From an uncultured Pelagibacteraceae bacterium (GTDB lineage Bacteria; Pseudomonadota; Alphaproteobacteria; Pelagibacterales; Pelagibacteraceae), in the NCBI GenBank assembly GCA_902621345.1, contig CACNLV010000001.1, positions 682,001-746,000 on the forward strand: a stretch of 64,000 bases of DNA. The letters are read 5' to 3'. The translations under genes and the position numbers were made by a program. The notes beneath the pieces were generated by a model. It saw only the letters and a program-made list of their open reading frames with translations. It was not told the origin of the DNA and did not search any database. Shown one piece after another: positions 48,191 through 57,879 of this stretch (positions are counted from its first letter, which is position 1; the number at the start of each line of letters is the position of its first letter).

Positions 48191-48429
48191 AGGTTTCTGC
48201 AATTATCACTTTAAAAAAAGATGTTCTGGATCCGCAAGGAAAAGTTATTCACCAGACCTTAGATGGAATGGGGTTTAAAGATGTTAATGAAGTTAGACAA
48301 GGTAAATATTTTGAAATTGATGTAAAAGAAAACGATCCCAAAAAAGCTCAAAAAATTGTTGAAGATATGTGTAACAAACTCTTAGCGAATCTTGTAATAG
48401 AGAATTATAAAATTATTGAAATACAATAA
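48187..48429 (+). CDS. purS: FGAM synthase subunit PurS
   Basis: PurS bridges the PurL and PurQ subunits of the three-part FGAM synthase. The 80-residue protein has the pattern [19 protein letters not shown], followed by [17 protein letters not shown], as in other small PurS subunits. It overlaps purC by 4 nt (ATGA). Its presence agrees with the short PurL encoded downstream. Confidence 0.95.
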   Translation: MKVSAIITLKKDVLDPQGKVIHQTLDGMGFKDVNEVRQGKYFEIDVKENDPKKAQKIVEDMCNKLLANLVIENYKIIEIQ

Positions 48430-48432
48430 TTA

Positions 48433-49116
48433 ATGAAATCAGCAGTAATTACTTTTCCAGGTTCAAATTGTGACAGAGATATGCATGTCGCACTGAATAA
48501 GTTTGGTTTTAAAAATAAAATGGTCTGGCATAATGATAATGAATTACCTAAATCTGATTTGGTAGTACTTCCAGGCGGATTTTCATATGGTGACTATTTG
48601 AGATGTGGGAGCATGGCTTCTAAATCAAAAATAATGCAATCAGTAATCAATTTTGCAAAATCAGGTGGGTTAGTAATGGGAATTTGTAATGGTTTTCAGA
48701 TTTTGGTTGAAAGTGGATTGGTTCCAGGAATTTTGTTGAGAAATAAATATTTAGAATTTATTTGTAAAAATGTTTTTGTAAAAATTGATAATAATGATAA
48801 CCCATATTTTAAAAATTTAGATAAAGAGGTACTTGAGCTTCATATTGCTCACAATGAAGGAAATTATTTTTGCACAAATGATCAACTTAAAGAAATAGAG
48901 GATAATAATCAGGTAGCAATTTATTATTGCAATGATAATGGAAAAACAGAGGAAAAATTTAATCCAAATGGTTCATTAAAGAATATTGCTGGTATTTTTA
49001 ATAAGGAAAAAAATGTTTTAGGAATGATGCCCCATCCAGAGAGAATGATTGATCAGAGTTTATCTGGTGAAGATGGATCTTTATTTTTTAAAAATTTAAT
49101 AAATAACATTAAATAA
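48433..49116 (+). CDS. purQ: FGAM synthase glutaminase subunit PurQ
   Basis: PurQ supplies ammonia to PurL from glutamine. The 227-residue class I glutamine amidotransferase has [11 protein letters not shown] at the start, [14 protein letters not shown], the nucleophile Cys in [11 protein letters not shown] (about residue 86) and the His/Glu pair in MMPHPERM near the end. It lies 3 nt after purS and overlaps purL by 1 nt. Confidence 0.97.
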   Translation: MKSAVITFPGSNCDRDMHVALNKFGFKNKMVWHNDNELPKSDLVVLPGGFSYGDYLRCGSMASKSKIMQSVINFAKSGGLVMGICNGFQILVESGLVPGILLRNKYLEFICKNVFVKIDNNDNPYFKNLDKEVLELHIAHNEGNYFCTNDQLKEIEDNNQVAIYYCNDNGKTEEKFNPNGSLKNIAGIFNKEKNVLGMMPHPERMIDQSLSGEDGSLFFKNLINNIK

Positions 49117-51305
49117 TGGAAGTTAACGAACAGATAGCTATAGATCACGGTTTAAAAAAAGAGGAGTATAAAAAAATTTGTGACCTACTAAAAAGAGTTC
49201 CTAATCTCACTGAACTTGGAATTTTCTCTGCAATGTGGAATGAACACTGTTCCTATAAATCATCGAGACTTCATTTAAAGAAACTACCGACATCTGGAAG
49301 AAAAGTGATTCAAGGACCAGGTGAAAATGCTGGTGTGATTGATATTGAGGATGGAGATGCAATCGTTTTCAAAATTGAAAGTCATAATCATCCATCATTT
49401 ATTGAACCTTATCAAGGAGCAGCTACTGGTGTTGGTGGTATAATGAGAGATGTATTTACAATGGGTGCAAGACCAATTGCAAATTTAAATTCGATTCATT
49501 TTGGCTCTTCACAACACAAAAAAACGAAAAATCTTTTAAGAGGAGTTGTTCATGGAATTGGGGGTTATGGAAATTGCATGGGTGTCCCAACTATTGCGGG
49601 ACAAACCTCTTTTGATAGTTCTTACAATGGCAACATTTTAGTCAATGCGATGACACTTGGACTAGTTAAGAAAAATAAAATTTTTTATTCAAAAGCCGCT
49701 GGTCTTAACAAACCTGTGATTTATGTTGGTTCAAAAACAGGACGAGATGGTATTCATGGAGCAAGTATGGCATCAGCTAGTTTTGATGAAAAAATAGAGG
49801 AAAAAAAACCAACCGTTCAAGTTGGAGATCCTTTTACAGAAAAACTTTTACTTGAAGCTTGTCTAGAATTAATGGCCGGAGACTCAATTATTGCAATACA
49901 AGACATGGGTGCAGCAGGTCTTACATCATCAAGTATCGAAATGGCTTCAAAAGGTAATTTAGGAATTGAATTAAATCTAAATAAGGTTCCATGTAGAGAA
50001 AGTAAAATGACACCTTATGAAATTATGCTTTCTGAAAGCCAAGAAAGAATGTTGATTGTTTTAGAAAATGGAAAAGAAGATTTAGCAAAAAAAATATTTG
50101 ATAAATGGGATTTAGATTTTGCTGTAATTGGTAAAACAAATAATACAAAAAGCATTGAATTATATTATGATGAAAAACAAGTAGCTAGTATTCCGATTAA
50201 TACTTTAGTTGAAAATTCTCCAATGTATGATCGAAAGTGGAAAAAAACAAAATTACCAAAAAAAAATTTAATCAAAAAGGAAGAATTTAAAAAGTTTAAA
50301 ATCAAAGAAGTTTTAAATAAAATTTTATCAAATCCTAATGTTTGTAGTAAAGAATGGATTTGGCAACAGTATGATCACACAGTAATGGGAGATACTATTC
50401 AAAAACCTGGTGGTGACTCGGGTGTGGTGAGAGTTCACGGAACGGACAAGGCAGTAGCTGCAACTGTTGACTCTTCAGCTATTTATTGTTGGGCTCACCC
50501 CTTAACAGGTGGAAAACAAGTTGTTTGTGAAAGTTGGAGAAATCTTATTTCAGTTGGGGCAACTCCAATTGCTATAACAAATTGTTTAAACTTTGGAAGT
50601 CCAGAGAAAGAAGAAAACATGGGGGAGTTTGTTGAATGTGTCCAGGGAATAGGTGAAGCTTGTGAATATTTGAAATTTCCAGTCGTCTCTGGAAATGTAT
50701 CATTTTATAACCAAACAAAAGAAATTGGAATTAAACCAACCCCATCGATTGGTGGTGTAGGTCTAATAAAAGATTACAAACAAATGATTACTATGGACTT
50801 TAAAGAAATAAATAATCTTGTTTTAATAATTGGTAAAACTGAAGGTCACTTAGACCAAAGTCTTTTTGCGAGAAATATATTAAATGAGAAGAATGGACCA
50901 CCACCTGAAATAAATCTCTTTAATGAAAAAAATAATGGTGAAACAATTCTCCAACTTATCAAAAATAATCTTGTTAGAAGCGCTCATGATGTATCTATTG
51001 GAGGAATAATTACGGCCGTTAGTAAAATGTGTATAAAAGGAAATAAAGGTATTGAATTTAATAAACGTAAATATTTCATAAGTGAAATCGAATACTTGTT
51101 TTGTGAAGATCAAGGACGATATGTAATTGAGATAGACCCAACAAATTTTAAAAAGGTTATAAGTATATTAAACAAAAACTCTGTCCATTTTGATGAATTG
51201 GGTAAAATTATTGATAAAAACATGATTATTAATCAAAAGACAAAAGTTACAATTGACGAATTAAAATCATATAATACTAATTGGTTATCAAACTACATGA
51301 ATTAA
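49116..51305 (+). CDS. purL: FGAM synthase large subunit PurL (small-type)
   Basis: PurL uses ATP and ammonia to convert FGAR to FGAM. At 729 residues it is the short form that needs PurS and PurQ, not the 1300-residue fused type. Motifs include [12 protein letters not shown] near residue 41, [34 protein letters not shown], and a second AIRS-like half with [14 protein letters not shown]. Its last bases are 2 nt before the bolA ATG. Confidence 0.97.
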   Translation: MEVNEQIAIDHGLKKEEYKKICDLLKRVPNLTELGIFSAMWNEHCSYKSSRLHLKKLPTSGRKVIQGPGENAGVIDIEDGDAIVFKIESHNHPSFIEPYQGAATGVGGIMRDVFTMGARPIANLNSIHFGSSQHKKTKNLLRGVVHGIGGYGNCMGVPTIAGQTSFDSSYNGNILVNAMTLGLVKKNKIFYSKAAGLNKPVIYVGSKTGRDGIHGASMASASFDEKIEEKKPTVQVGDPFTEKLLLEACLELMAGDSIIAIQDMGAAGLTSSSIEMASKGNLGIELNLNKVPCRESKMTPYEIMLSESQERMLIVLENGKEDLAKKIFDKWDLDFAVIGKTNNTKSIELYYDEKQVASIPINTLVENSPMYDRKWKKTKLPKKNLIKKEEFKKFKIKEVLNKILSNPNVCSKEWIWQQYDHTVMGDTIQKPGGDSGVVRVHGTDKAVAATVDSSAIYCWAHPLTGGKQVVCESWRNLISVGATPIAITNCLNFGSPEKEENMGEFVECVQGIGEACEYLKFPVVSGNVSFYNQTKEIGIKPTPSIGGVGLIKDYKQMITMDFKEINNLVLIIGKTEGHLDQSLFARNILNEKNGPPPEINLFNEKNNGETILQLIKNNLVRSAHDVSIGGIITAVSKMCIKGNKGIEFNKRKYFISEIEYLFCEDQGRYVIEIDPTNFKKVISILNKNSVHFDELGKIIDKNMIINQKTKVTIDELKSYNTNWLSNYMN

Positions 51306-51307
51306 TT

Positions 51308-51538
51308 ATGGCAATGGATTTAAAAGAAATTGAAAAGCACATAAAAGATGCATTACCCGATGCATTGGTTGAGATTCAAGATTTAGCTGGTGACGGAAAC
51401 CATTACTCTGCAACCATTACTTCTTCTAAATTTAGTGGTAAAAGTAAAATTGAGCAGCATAAAATGGTATATAATTCTCTAAAAGGTAAAATGGGAAATG
51501 AACTTCACGCTCTAGCGATAAAAACAAAGGAGCAATAA
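51308..51538 (+). CDS. bolA: BolA family protein
   Basis: BolA proteins pair with monothiol glutaredoxins to handle [2Fe-2S] clusters. From the ATG at 51308 the protein is 76 residues, starting MAMDLKEIEKHIKDALPDA; a longer reading would overlap purL and is unlikely. The core GDGNHYSATITSSKF and the family His in ELHALAIKT are present. It overlaps grxD by 1 nt, and this pairing supports the Fe-S role. Confidence 0.93.
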   Translation: MAMDLKEIEKHIKDALPDALVEIQDLAGDGNHYSATITSSKFSGKSKIEQHKMVYNSLKGKMGNELHALAIKTKEQ

Positions 51539-51870
51539 TGGACGATCAAATTAAAAATTTAATTCAAAATCATATTGATAATAATGACGTTTGTTTATTC
51601 ATGAAGGGAACGCCTGATGCTCCACAATGTGGGTTTTCAATGGCAGTTGCAAATTTACTTAAAATTTTAGAAGTAAATTACAAAGGAGTTAATGTTTTAG
51701 AAGATCAATCTTTAAGAGAAGGTATAAAGACTTTCAGTGATTGGCCAACAATACCACAATTATATGTTAAAAAAGAATTTGTAGGTGGCTGTGATATTGT
51801 TAAAGAAATGTATGAAAATGGTGAATTAAAAAAGGTTTTTGACGAAAAAGGTATTGAATATAAAAAGTAA
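51538..51870 (+). CDS. grxD: Monothiol glutaredoxin, Grx4 type
   Basis: CGFS glutaredoxins carry and deliver [2Fe-2S] clusters. The 110-residue protein has FMKGTPDAPQCGFSMAV (cluster Cys in CGFS near residue 31), WPTIPQLYVKKEFVGGCDI for glutathione binding, and a normal length. Its start overlaps the bolA stop by 1 nt. The stop is 2 nt from that of rpsD on the other strand. Confidence 0.97.
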   Translation: MDDQIKNLIQNHIDNNDVCLFMKGTPDAPQCGFSMAVANLLKILEVNYKGVNVLEDQSLREGIKTFSDWPTIPQLYVKKEFVGGCDIVKEMYENGELKKVFDEKGIEYKK

Positions 51871-51872
51871 AC

Positions 51873-52490
51873 TTATCTAGAATAATATTCGATTACTAAA
51901 TTTGGTTCCATAACAATTGGATAAGGAACTTCTTCAAATTTTGGAATTCTAATAAACTTAAATTTTTTATTTTTTTCGTCCATTTGAATGTATTCTGGAG
52001 TGTCTCGTTCTTTATTTGCTAAAGCTATATCAACAATGGCTAGTTGTTTTGATTTATCTCTTATTTCAATAGTATCTTCCTCTTTTACTGAATAACTTGA
52101 AATATTTACTTTTTTTCCATTAACTTTAACATGTCCATGATTAATGAGTTGGCGTGCAGAAAAGATCGTTGTTGCAAATTTTGCTCTATAAATTACGGCA
52201 TCTAATCTTCTTTCTAACAAACCAATTAGATTTTCACTTGTATCTCCTTTTAGCATGCTAGCTTTTTTATAAATATTTCTGAATTGTCTCTCGTTGATAT
52301 TGCCATAATAAGCTTTTAATTTTTGTTTTGCTTGAAGCTGAATACCATAGTCTGAGGGTTTAGATGTTTTGGTTTGACCGTGCTGACCTGGTCCATAAGC
52401 TCTGGTATTAAAAGGACTTTTAGGTCTTCCCCAAAGGTTTACCTTTAATCGTCTATCAACTTTATGTTTAGAGTTTAATCTTTTTGTCAT
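51873..52490 (-). CDS. rpsD: 30S ribosomal protein S4
   Basis: S4 nucleates small-subunit assembly and affects decoding accuracy. The 205-residue protein has the S4 RNA-binding domain [18 protein letters not shown]...[19 protein letters not shown] and the usual start region [27 protein letters not shown]. It is a lone ribosomal gene here, not beside rpoA. It ends 2 nt from grxD, convergently, and lies 40 nt downstream of trmJ. Confidence 0.98.
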   Translation of the reverse strand: MTKRLNSKHKVDRRLKVNLWGRPKSPFNTRAYGPGQHGQTKTSKPSDYGIQLQAKQKLKAYYGNINERQFRNIYKKASMLKGDTSENLIGLLERRLDAVIYRAKFATTIFSARQLINHGHVKVNGKKVNISSYSVKEEDTIEIRDKSKQLAIVDIALANKERDTPEYIQMDEKNKKFKFIRIPKFEEVPYPIVMEPNLVIEYYSR

Positions 52491-52530
52491 TTAATATTGG
52501 GTCTTATAAACTTACACATTATTTTGTCAA

Positions 52531-53244
52531 TCAACGTTTTTTACCCAAACTTGCGAATACGCTTGATAAAATACGTGTTTCTTTATCAGATAATTCCATT
52601 TTATAAAAAATGTTTCTTAAATTCTGTAACATTACAGGTTTCTTTTCCTTTGGTTTAAAAAAATTGATGTCTTCTAAATTACTTAAACACAAGTTTATCA
52701 TTGATTGAATTTCTTTTTTTGATGCAGATTTAACTTTTTTTGACTTTTGAAATGGTTTGGTTTTCATCTTAATTATACTAGAGATTACTTGAGCTATGAT
52801 AATTAAACTATGAGAAAGATTTAATGACTTAAATTCAGGATTAGTTGGAATTTGTAAAGTGTAATTAGCATAACTCACCTCTTCATTGGAAAGACCTGAG
52901 GCTTCAGATCCAAATAAAAAACCAACTTTTTTTTTAAAATCTATTTTCTTCAAATCATCTAGATTTATATGTTTTATGTTTTTATTTCTAAACCGCGCTG
53001 AAGTCGCAATTACAATATCAATATCTTTGAGTGCCTTTTCAATATTATTATACACTTTACTTTGATTAATAATATTTTTGGCACCTACTGATGTAGCAAA
53101 AACTTTATCATTTGGAAAAATAGGCTTAGGATTTATTAAAATTAACTTTTTAAAGCTAAAATTTTTTATTGCTCTTGCACATGCACCAATATTTTCTGAC
53201 AATTGTGGCTTATGTAAAATAAATGTAATATTATTTTTTGACAT
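52531..53244 (-). CDS. trmJ: tRNA/rRNA methyltransferase, TrmJ type (SpoU family)
   Basis: TrmJ 2'-O-methylates position 32 of tRNAs. The 237-residue protein has ITFILHKPQLSENIGACARAIKNF at the start, DIVIATSARFRN, FLFGSEASGLSNEE and the C-terminal knot SLNLSHSLIIIAQVI. The remaining C-terminal about 75 residues are the usual TrmJ extension. It lies 1 nt after the DUF1989 gene on the minus strand. Confidence 0.88.
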   Translation of the reverse strand: MSKNNITFILHKPQLSENIGACARAIKNFSFKKLILINPKPIFPNDKVFATSVGAKNIINQSKVYNNIEKALKDIDIVIATSARFRNKNIKHINLDDLKKIDFKKKVGFLFGSEASGLSNEEVSYANYTLQIPTNPEFKSLNLSHSLIIIAQVISSIIKMKTKPFQKSKKVKSASKKEIQSMINLCLSNLEDINFFKPKEKKPVMLQNLRNIFYKMELSDKETRILSSVFASLGKKR

Positions 53245-53245
53245 A

Positions 53246-54109
53246 TTAATCAGTCAAACCATGGTCTCTATTATAAGATGATATCTTAGAATTTTTTATA
53301 CCTTCCAAAAATTTTTTATCTACATCCCAAATAGAAACTTTTAATGGATAACATTTTGCAACATCTGACGAATGTTCAGAACCACAATCACCACCGGGAC
53401 ATGCAGACAAGGCTCCTAATAGATCAGTCTCAGCAAAAAATTCTAAATAGTCGCCAGGTCTTACTGGGCTTGATTTCATAAAGTATTGCTTAGTATCATT
53501 GGTAAAACCAGTAAGCATAAACACATTTAATACATCGTGTACGATTTTTTCTGCGTCATCTATTTTGATATTCTTTTCCTTAACTAAAGCTCTGGTTAAA
53601 TTTGAATGACAACAATAATGATAATCGTTGTTTGATGTTAACTTGTAAGTATAAGGATCACATCTAGTTCCAATAACATCATGAACCGAGCCCCCATCTT
53701 TATCATAACCATACCAATCTAACGTATCCCACGTAATTGTTGCCAATGATCTTAAATATGGGAAACTGCTGAACATTTTGTCTCCTACTGAAATATGTGT
53801 TCCGTAGAGAGCTCTAGTTTTTCCAGAATAAAACTTTTCATTTAAATTATCAGCTTGAAATATATTTAAATCTCCTACTTGTGGACCTTCAACACTTTCA
53901 ATTCTAAAAAAATTACCTGATTTAACATTAAAAGTTTTTGCATCTCTTGGTGGAACTATAACTTCATCAATTTTTTTAATATGCTTTCTCGCTTCATGTA
54001 ATATTTCAAGATTATTATTTATGCTATCATTTGGGTAACAAATAACAGGCTCTGCTCCAACCCTGCTTTCAATATCAGCGGGTTTTAAAGAGAACTTTTT
54101 AATTTTCAT
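53246..54109 (-). CDS. DUF1989 / urea carboxylase-associated family protein
   Basis: The 287-residue protein has the DUF1989 pattern: an IESVEGPQVGDLNIF stretch, ALYGTHISVGDKMFSSFPYLRSLATI, and a C-terminal YLEFFAETDLLGALSACPGGDC segment with Cys residues. In other bacteria such proteins lie beside urea carboxylase or allophanate hydrolase, and some take part in guanidine- or urea-linked metabolism; no such genes are near. Here it lies between cimA (0 nt) and trmJ (1 nt). The function is not assigned. Confidence 0.85.
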   Translation of the reverse strand: MKIKKFSLKPADIESRVGAEPVICYPNDSINNNLEILHEARKHIKKIDEVIVPPRDAKTFNVKSGNFFRIESVEGPQVGDLNIFQADNLNEKFYSGKTRALYGTHISVGDKMFSSFPYLRSLATITWDTLDWYGYDKDGGSVHDVIGTRCDPYTYKLTSNNDYHYCCHSNLTRALVKEKNIKIDDAEKIVHDVLNVFMLTGFTNDTKQYFMKSSPVRPGDYLEFFAETDLLGALSACPGGDCGSEHSSDVAKCYPLKVSIWDVDKKFLEGIKNSKISSYNRDHGLTD

Positions 54110-55711
54110 TTATTTACTTGCAGGAGCTTTATCCTTAAATAATTTGAAATCTAAACTATCGATAAGAGCTTTAAAAGATGCATCAATTATGTTTGGTGAT
54201 ACGCCGATTGTAAACCAATTTTTTCCTTGGGAGTCTGTGCTTTCAATAGATACTCTTGTAGTAGCTTCAGTTCCTGTATTTAAAATTCTTACCTTATAGT
54301 CAACTAGTTTTAAATCTTTTAAATATTCAGAATATTTTTCTAACTTTGTAACATTTTTTCTAATAGCGTTGTCTAAAGCATGAACAGGTCCATTACCCTC
54401 ACCTTCGCAGACTATTTGCTCACCATCAACTTCTAATTTTGCTTTTGCTCTAGAAACTATTTTATCTTGATCGTTTTTTGAAACTGAAACGTCGTATTCT
54501 TTTATTGAAATATATCTTGGAATTTCTCCCATTACTCTTCTAGCCAGTAACTCAAAAGATGCATCGGCTCCATCATAACTGTAACCAATGAACTCTCTAT
54601 CTTTAACTTCTTCTAATAGTTTTTTTACTTTAGGATCATTTTCCTTAATATCTATTCCAATAGTTTTAAGTCTAGACAGGATATTCGATTTACCTGACTG
54701 ATCAGAAACAACTATATTTCTGTTATTACCAACTTCTTCAGGATTTATGTGCTCATAAGTTTTAGGATCTTTTTGAACAGCAGATACATGTAAACCACCT
54801 TTATGTGAAAACGCTGCAGCACCCACATATGGTAAATGTTTATTTGGTTTCCTATTTAGTATCTCATCAAGTAACCTTGAACATTGTGTAATATGTTTAA
54901 TATTTTTATTTTTTACACTAATTTCAAATTTATCTGATAGCTCTTTTTTAAGATGAAAAGTTGGAATAATTGACATCAAATTAGCATTACCACATCTTTC
55001 ACCTAAGCCATTTATAGTACCTTGAATTTGTCTCACTCCTGATAAAACGGCTGCTATTGAATTTGCAACAGCATTACCAGTATCATTATGTGCATGAATA
55101 CCTAAATTTTCACCAGGTATGTGTTCTGAAACTTTTTTTACTATCTTTGTTACTTCATGAGGGAGTGTACCGCCATTGGTATCACATAAAACTATCCATT
55201 TGGCTCCGTTATCGTAAGCAGCCTTAATGCAAGCTAAAGCATATTCGGGGTTTGCCTTGTAGCCATCAAAGAAATGTTCTGCATCAAACATGAACTCTTT
55301 ATTGTTTTTTACAAAATGCTTTGTCGTTTCTTTAATGTTGTCTAAATTTTCCTCTTTAGATATTCCTAGAGCAACATCAACATGAAAATCCCAAGACTTT
55401 CCAACTAAACAAACAGATTTGGTATTAGAATTTAAAATTGCTGACAAGCCTGGATCATTTTCAGCACTCCTTCCAGCTTTTTTTGTCATTCCAAAAGCAG
55501 TAAAGGTAGAGTTTTTTAGTTCTAAACCTTTCTGAAAAAATTCCGTATCAGAAGGATTAGCACCTGGCCAACCTCCTTCTATATAATCTACACCAAGTTC
55601 ATCTAAAGCATGTGCAATTTTTGTTTTTTCATCAATTGAAAAATGCACACCTTGAGTTTGAGCTCCATCTCGAAGAGTTGTATCAAATATGTATAATCTT
55701 TCTTTACTCAT
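54110..55711 (-). CDS. cimA: (R)-citramalate synthase
   Basis: CimA condenses pyruvate with acetyl-CoA to make citramalate, giving a threonine-independent route to isoleucine. The 533-residue protein has the HMGL-like catalytic start YIFDTTLRDGAQTQGVHFS (Arg-Asp pair), VDYIEGGWPGANPSD, GIHAHNDTGNAVANS, and a C-terminal LeuA-like regulatory domain with GNGPVHALDNAIRK. The GGWPGANP context and the length favour CimA over isopropylmalate synthase. It overlaps cysS by 4 nt. Confidence 0.9.
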   Translation of the reverse strand: MSKERLYIFDTTLRDGAQTQGVHFSIDEKTKIAHALDELGVDYIEGGWPGANPSDTEFFQKGLELKNSTFTAFGMTKKAGRSAENDPGLSAILNSNTKSVCLVGKSWDFHVDVALGISKEENLDNIKETTKHFVKNNKEFMFDAEHFFDGYKANPEYALACIKAAYDNGAKWIVLCDTNGGTLPHEVTKIVKKVSEHIPGENLGIHAHNDTGNAVANSIAAVLSGVRQIQGTINGLGERCGNANLMSIIPTFHLKKELSDKFEISVKNKNIKHITQCSRLLDEILNRKPNKHLPYVGAAAFSHKGGLHVSAVQKDPKTYEHINPEEVGNNRNIVVSDQSGKSNILSRLKTIGIDIKENDPKVKKLLEEVKDREFIGYSYDGADASFELLARRVMGEIPRYISIKEYDVSVSKNDQDKIVSRAKAKLEVDGEQIVCEGEGNGPVHALDNAIRKNVTKLEKYSEYLKDLKLVDYKVRILNTGTEATTRVSIESTDSQGKNWFTIGVSPNIIDASFKALIDSLDFKLFKDKAPASK

Positions 55712-57051
55712 TTAAATTTCCACAGTGTTTTACCATCTTTGTCCTCTATTAAAACACCTTTGTCTGAAAGTTCATCTCTAATTCGATCAGCCTCTTTATA
55801 ATCCTTATTTTCTCTAGCTTTATCTCTTAAGTTTATCATTTTTTCGATTTCAGGCTCACTTAATGAAACTCTATCTCTTTTAAAATTATGCCACTGCTCT
55901 TTTGTTTCGTTTAATAAACCAATAAATCTACATGCTGATATAAATAAATTTTTGTTATCATCTTTAATTGCTTTTTCATACAAGCCATGAAGATTAGCAA
56001 TATAACCCGGGGTATTTAAATCATCATATAGAGGTTTCAATATTTCATCAGGAACTTTTACAGGTTTGAAATTGTCTAATCTTATTCGATACCACTTATC
56101 TAAAGTATTTTCACAATCAATTAATAATTTATCGTTCCAATCTAAAGGTTGTCTGTAATGTGCGCTCATCAGTGCTAACCTGATTATTTGACCACTCATT
56201 TTTTTTCTAAAGTCTTTTATCTTTAAGATATTACCTTGAGACTTGGCCATTTTTTCATTGGACATTGTTATAAAGGCATTATGAATCCAAAAGTTAGCGA
56301 AAACTTCAGTATCATTAGCACATCTAGATTGAGCAATTTCATTTTCGTGGTGAGGAAAAATTAAATCAATACCACCACCATGTATATCAAATTTATCACC
56401 TAAAAGTTTTTTTGACATAGCAGAACATTCTAAATGCCATCCTGGTCTACCTGGTCCCCAAGGAGAATTCCAAGAAGGTTCATCTTTTATTGATGGCTTC
56501 CATAACACAAAATCCTCAGAGTTTCTTTTATTGTCACTTATTTCAACTCTCGAACCCGCAATTAAATCTTCTAACTTTTTATTTGATAATTTTCCATACT
56601 CAGAAAATTTTTTTACCTCAAAATATACATGTTTGTTGTTTTCATATGCGTAACCTTTTTTAATTAAATCATTAATCATTTGAATCATTAGATCTATATG
56701 CTCTGTAGCTTTGGGTTGATGAGTAGGATCCTCACAATTTAAAAATTTACAGTCTTCGAAAAAACTTTTACTTATTTTTTCAGTCAACTCTTTTGTCGAT
56801 ATTTTAAGTTTTTGTGAAGATAAAATAATCTTATCATCAATATCTGTGATGTTTCTTACATATGTGACTTTTGAAAAATTATTTTTTAAAATCTTAAAAA
56901 GAATATCAAAAATAACTAGTGGTCTTGCATTCCCAATATGTGGATCATCATAAACTGTCGGTCCACAAACATACATTCCAATATTTTCTTTTTGTATCGA
57001 GATGAACTGCTCTTTTTTGTTTGTTAAATTGTTTGTTAAAAAAATATCCAT
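55708..57051 (-). CDS. cysS: Cysteinyl-tRNA synthetase
   Basis: This class I synthetase charges tRNA-Cys. The 447-residue protein has MYVCGPTVYDDPHIGNARP (HIGH-like motif and first zinc Cys), GWHLECSAMSKKLLG (zinc site), HHENEIAQS and the KMSKS loop in the variant EKMAKSQGN. The C-terminal anticodon-binding part is shorter than in E. coli (461 residues). It overlaps cimA by 4 nt; nadE is 51 nt upstream. Confidence 0.97.
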   Translation of the reverse strand: MDIFLTNNLTNKKEQFISIQKENIGMYVCGPTVYDDPHIGNARPLVIFDILFKILKNNFSKVTYVRNITDIDDKIILSSQKLKISTKELTEKISKSFFEDCKFLNCEDPTHQPKATEHIDLMIQMINDLIKKGYAYENNKHVYFEVKKFSEYGKLSNKKLEDLIAGSRVEISDNKRNSEDFVLWKPSIKDEPSWNSPWGPGRPGWHLECSAMSKKLLGDKFDIHGGGIDLIFPHHENEIAQSRCANDTEVFANFWIHNAFITMSNEKMAKSQGNILKIKDFRKKMSGQIIRLALMSAHYRQPLDWNDKLLIDCENTLDKWYRIRLDNFKPVKVPDEILKPLYDDLNTPGYIANLHGLYEKAIKDDNKNLFISACRFIGLLNETKEQWHNFKRDRVSLSEPEIEKMINLRDKARENKDYKEADRIRDELSDKGVLIEDKDGKTLWKFK

Positions 57052-57102
57052 TTCACTTGATTAAGAAATATACCTTATTTGATGATTTGTTAATCTAATT
57101 GA

Positions 57103-57840
57103 TTAACTAGGAATTTTGCATACTGGAATAGGCTCCATTTTATGCATATTTTGTTTTCTAATTTTTTCGTATTCTGCTTTATGTGGAGAATTAGGATTCT
57201 TCATTGCGTCTTCTAGAGCTTGATAGTCAAAACCTAACTGACCCTCATCAGTTCTTCCATCATCCCAAAGACCATCTGTTGGAGCAGCATCAATAATTTC
57301 TTGTAATATTCCAAGTTCTTTTCCAATTTCCCAAACCTCAGTTTTGTTACAATCTGCTATTGGTGAAATATCAACACCTCCATCTCCATATTTTGTATAA
57401 AATCCAACTCCAAAATCTTCTACTTTATTACCTGTTCCAACAACTATTCCTTTATTAGCAGCTGCTACTTGGTAAAGAGTTGTCATTCTTAATCTAGCTC
57501 TTGAATTTGCAAATCCGTGTTCGTTGTCAAATTTATTTAATGTTGATGAAAATGTCTCAAATAATTTATCTAAACTTATAGTATGTGCCTCTACATTCTT
57601 AAAATTTTTTACTAACCATTGTTGATGTTTTAAACTCAAATCATGTTGGTTTTCTATTTGCTTAATGGGCATAGTCAAAACAATAGTTTTTAAACCTGTC
57701 ATCGCGCTTAATGTACTTGATACAGATGAGTCGATTCCTCCTGATATACCAATTACCAAAGCCTGAGCTTTAGATGGCATTTGATCAACGTATGATTTGA
57801 TCCAATTTGATATATATTTTATTTTTTCTTTAGGATTCAT
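57103..57840 (-). CDS. nadE: NAD synthetase (ammonia-dependent)
   Basis: NadE amidates nicotinic acid adenine dinucleotide to NAD. The 245-residue protein is the short form without a nitrilase domain, so it would use ammonia. Motifs are the P-loop LVIGISGGIDSSVS (about residues 27-40), GTGNKVEDFGVGFYTKYGDGGVDI, and PTDGLWDDGRTDEGQLG. It is 39 nt downstream of the DAHP synthase gene. Confidence 0.95.
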   Translation of the reverse strand: MNPKEKIKYISNWIKSYVDQMPSKAQALVIGISGGIDSSVSSTLSAMTGLKTIVLTMPIKQIENQHDLSLKHQQWLVKNFKNVEAHTISLDKLFETFSSTLNKFDNEHGFANSRARLRMTTLYQVAAANKGIVVGTGNKVEDFGVGFYTKYGDGGVDISPIADCNKTEVWEIGKELGILQEIIDAAPTDGLWDDGRTDEGQLGFDYQALEDAMKNPNSPHKAEYEKIRKQNMHKMEPIPVCKIPS

Positions 57841-57879
57841 AAATTGATATTTAACAATCTTACAATTTAAAGCAATAGA

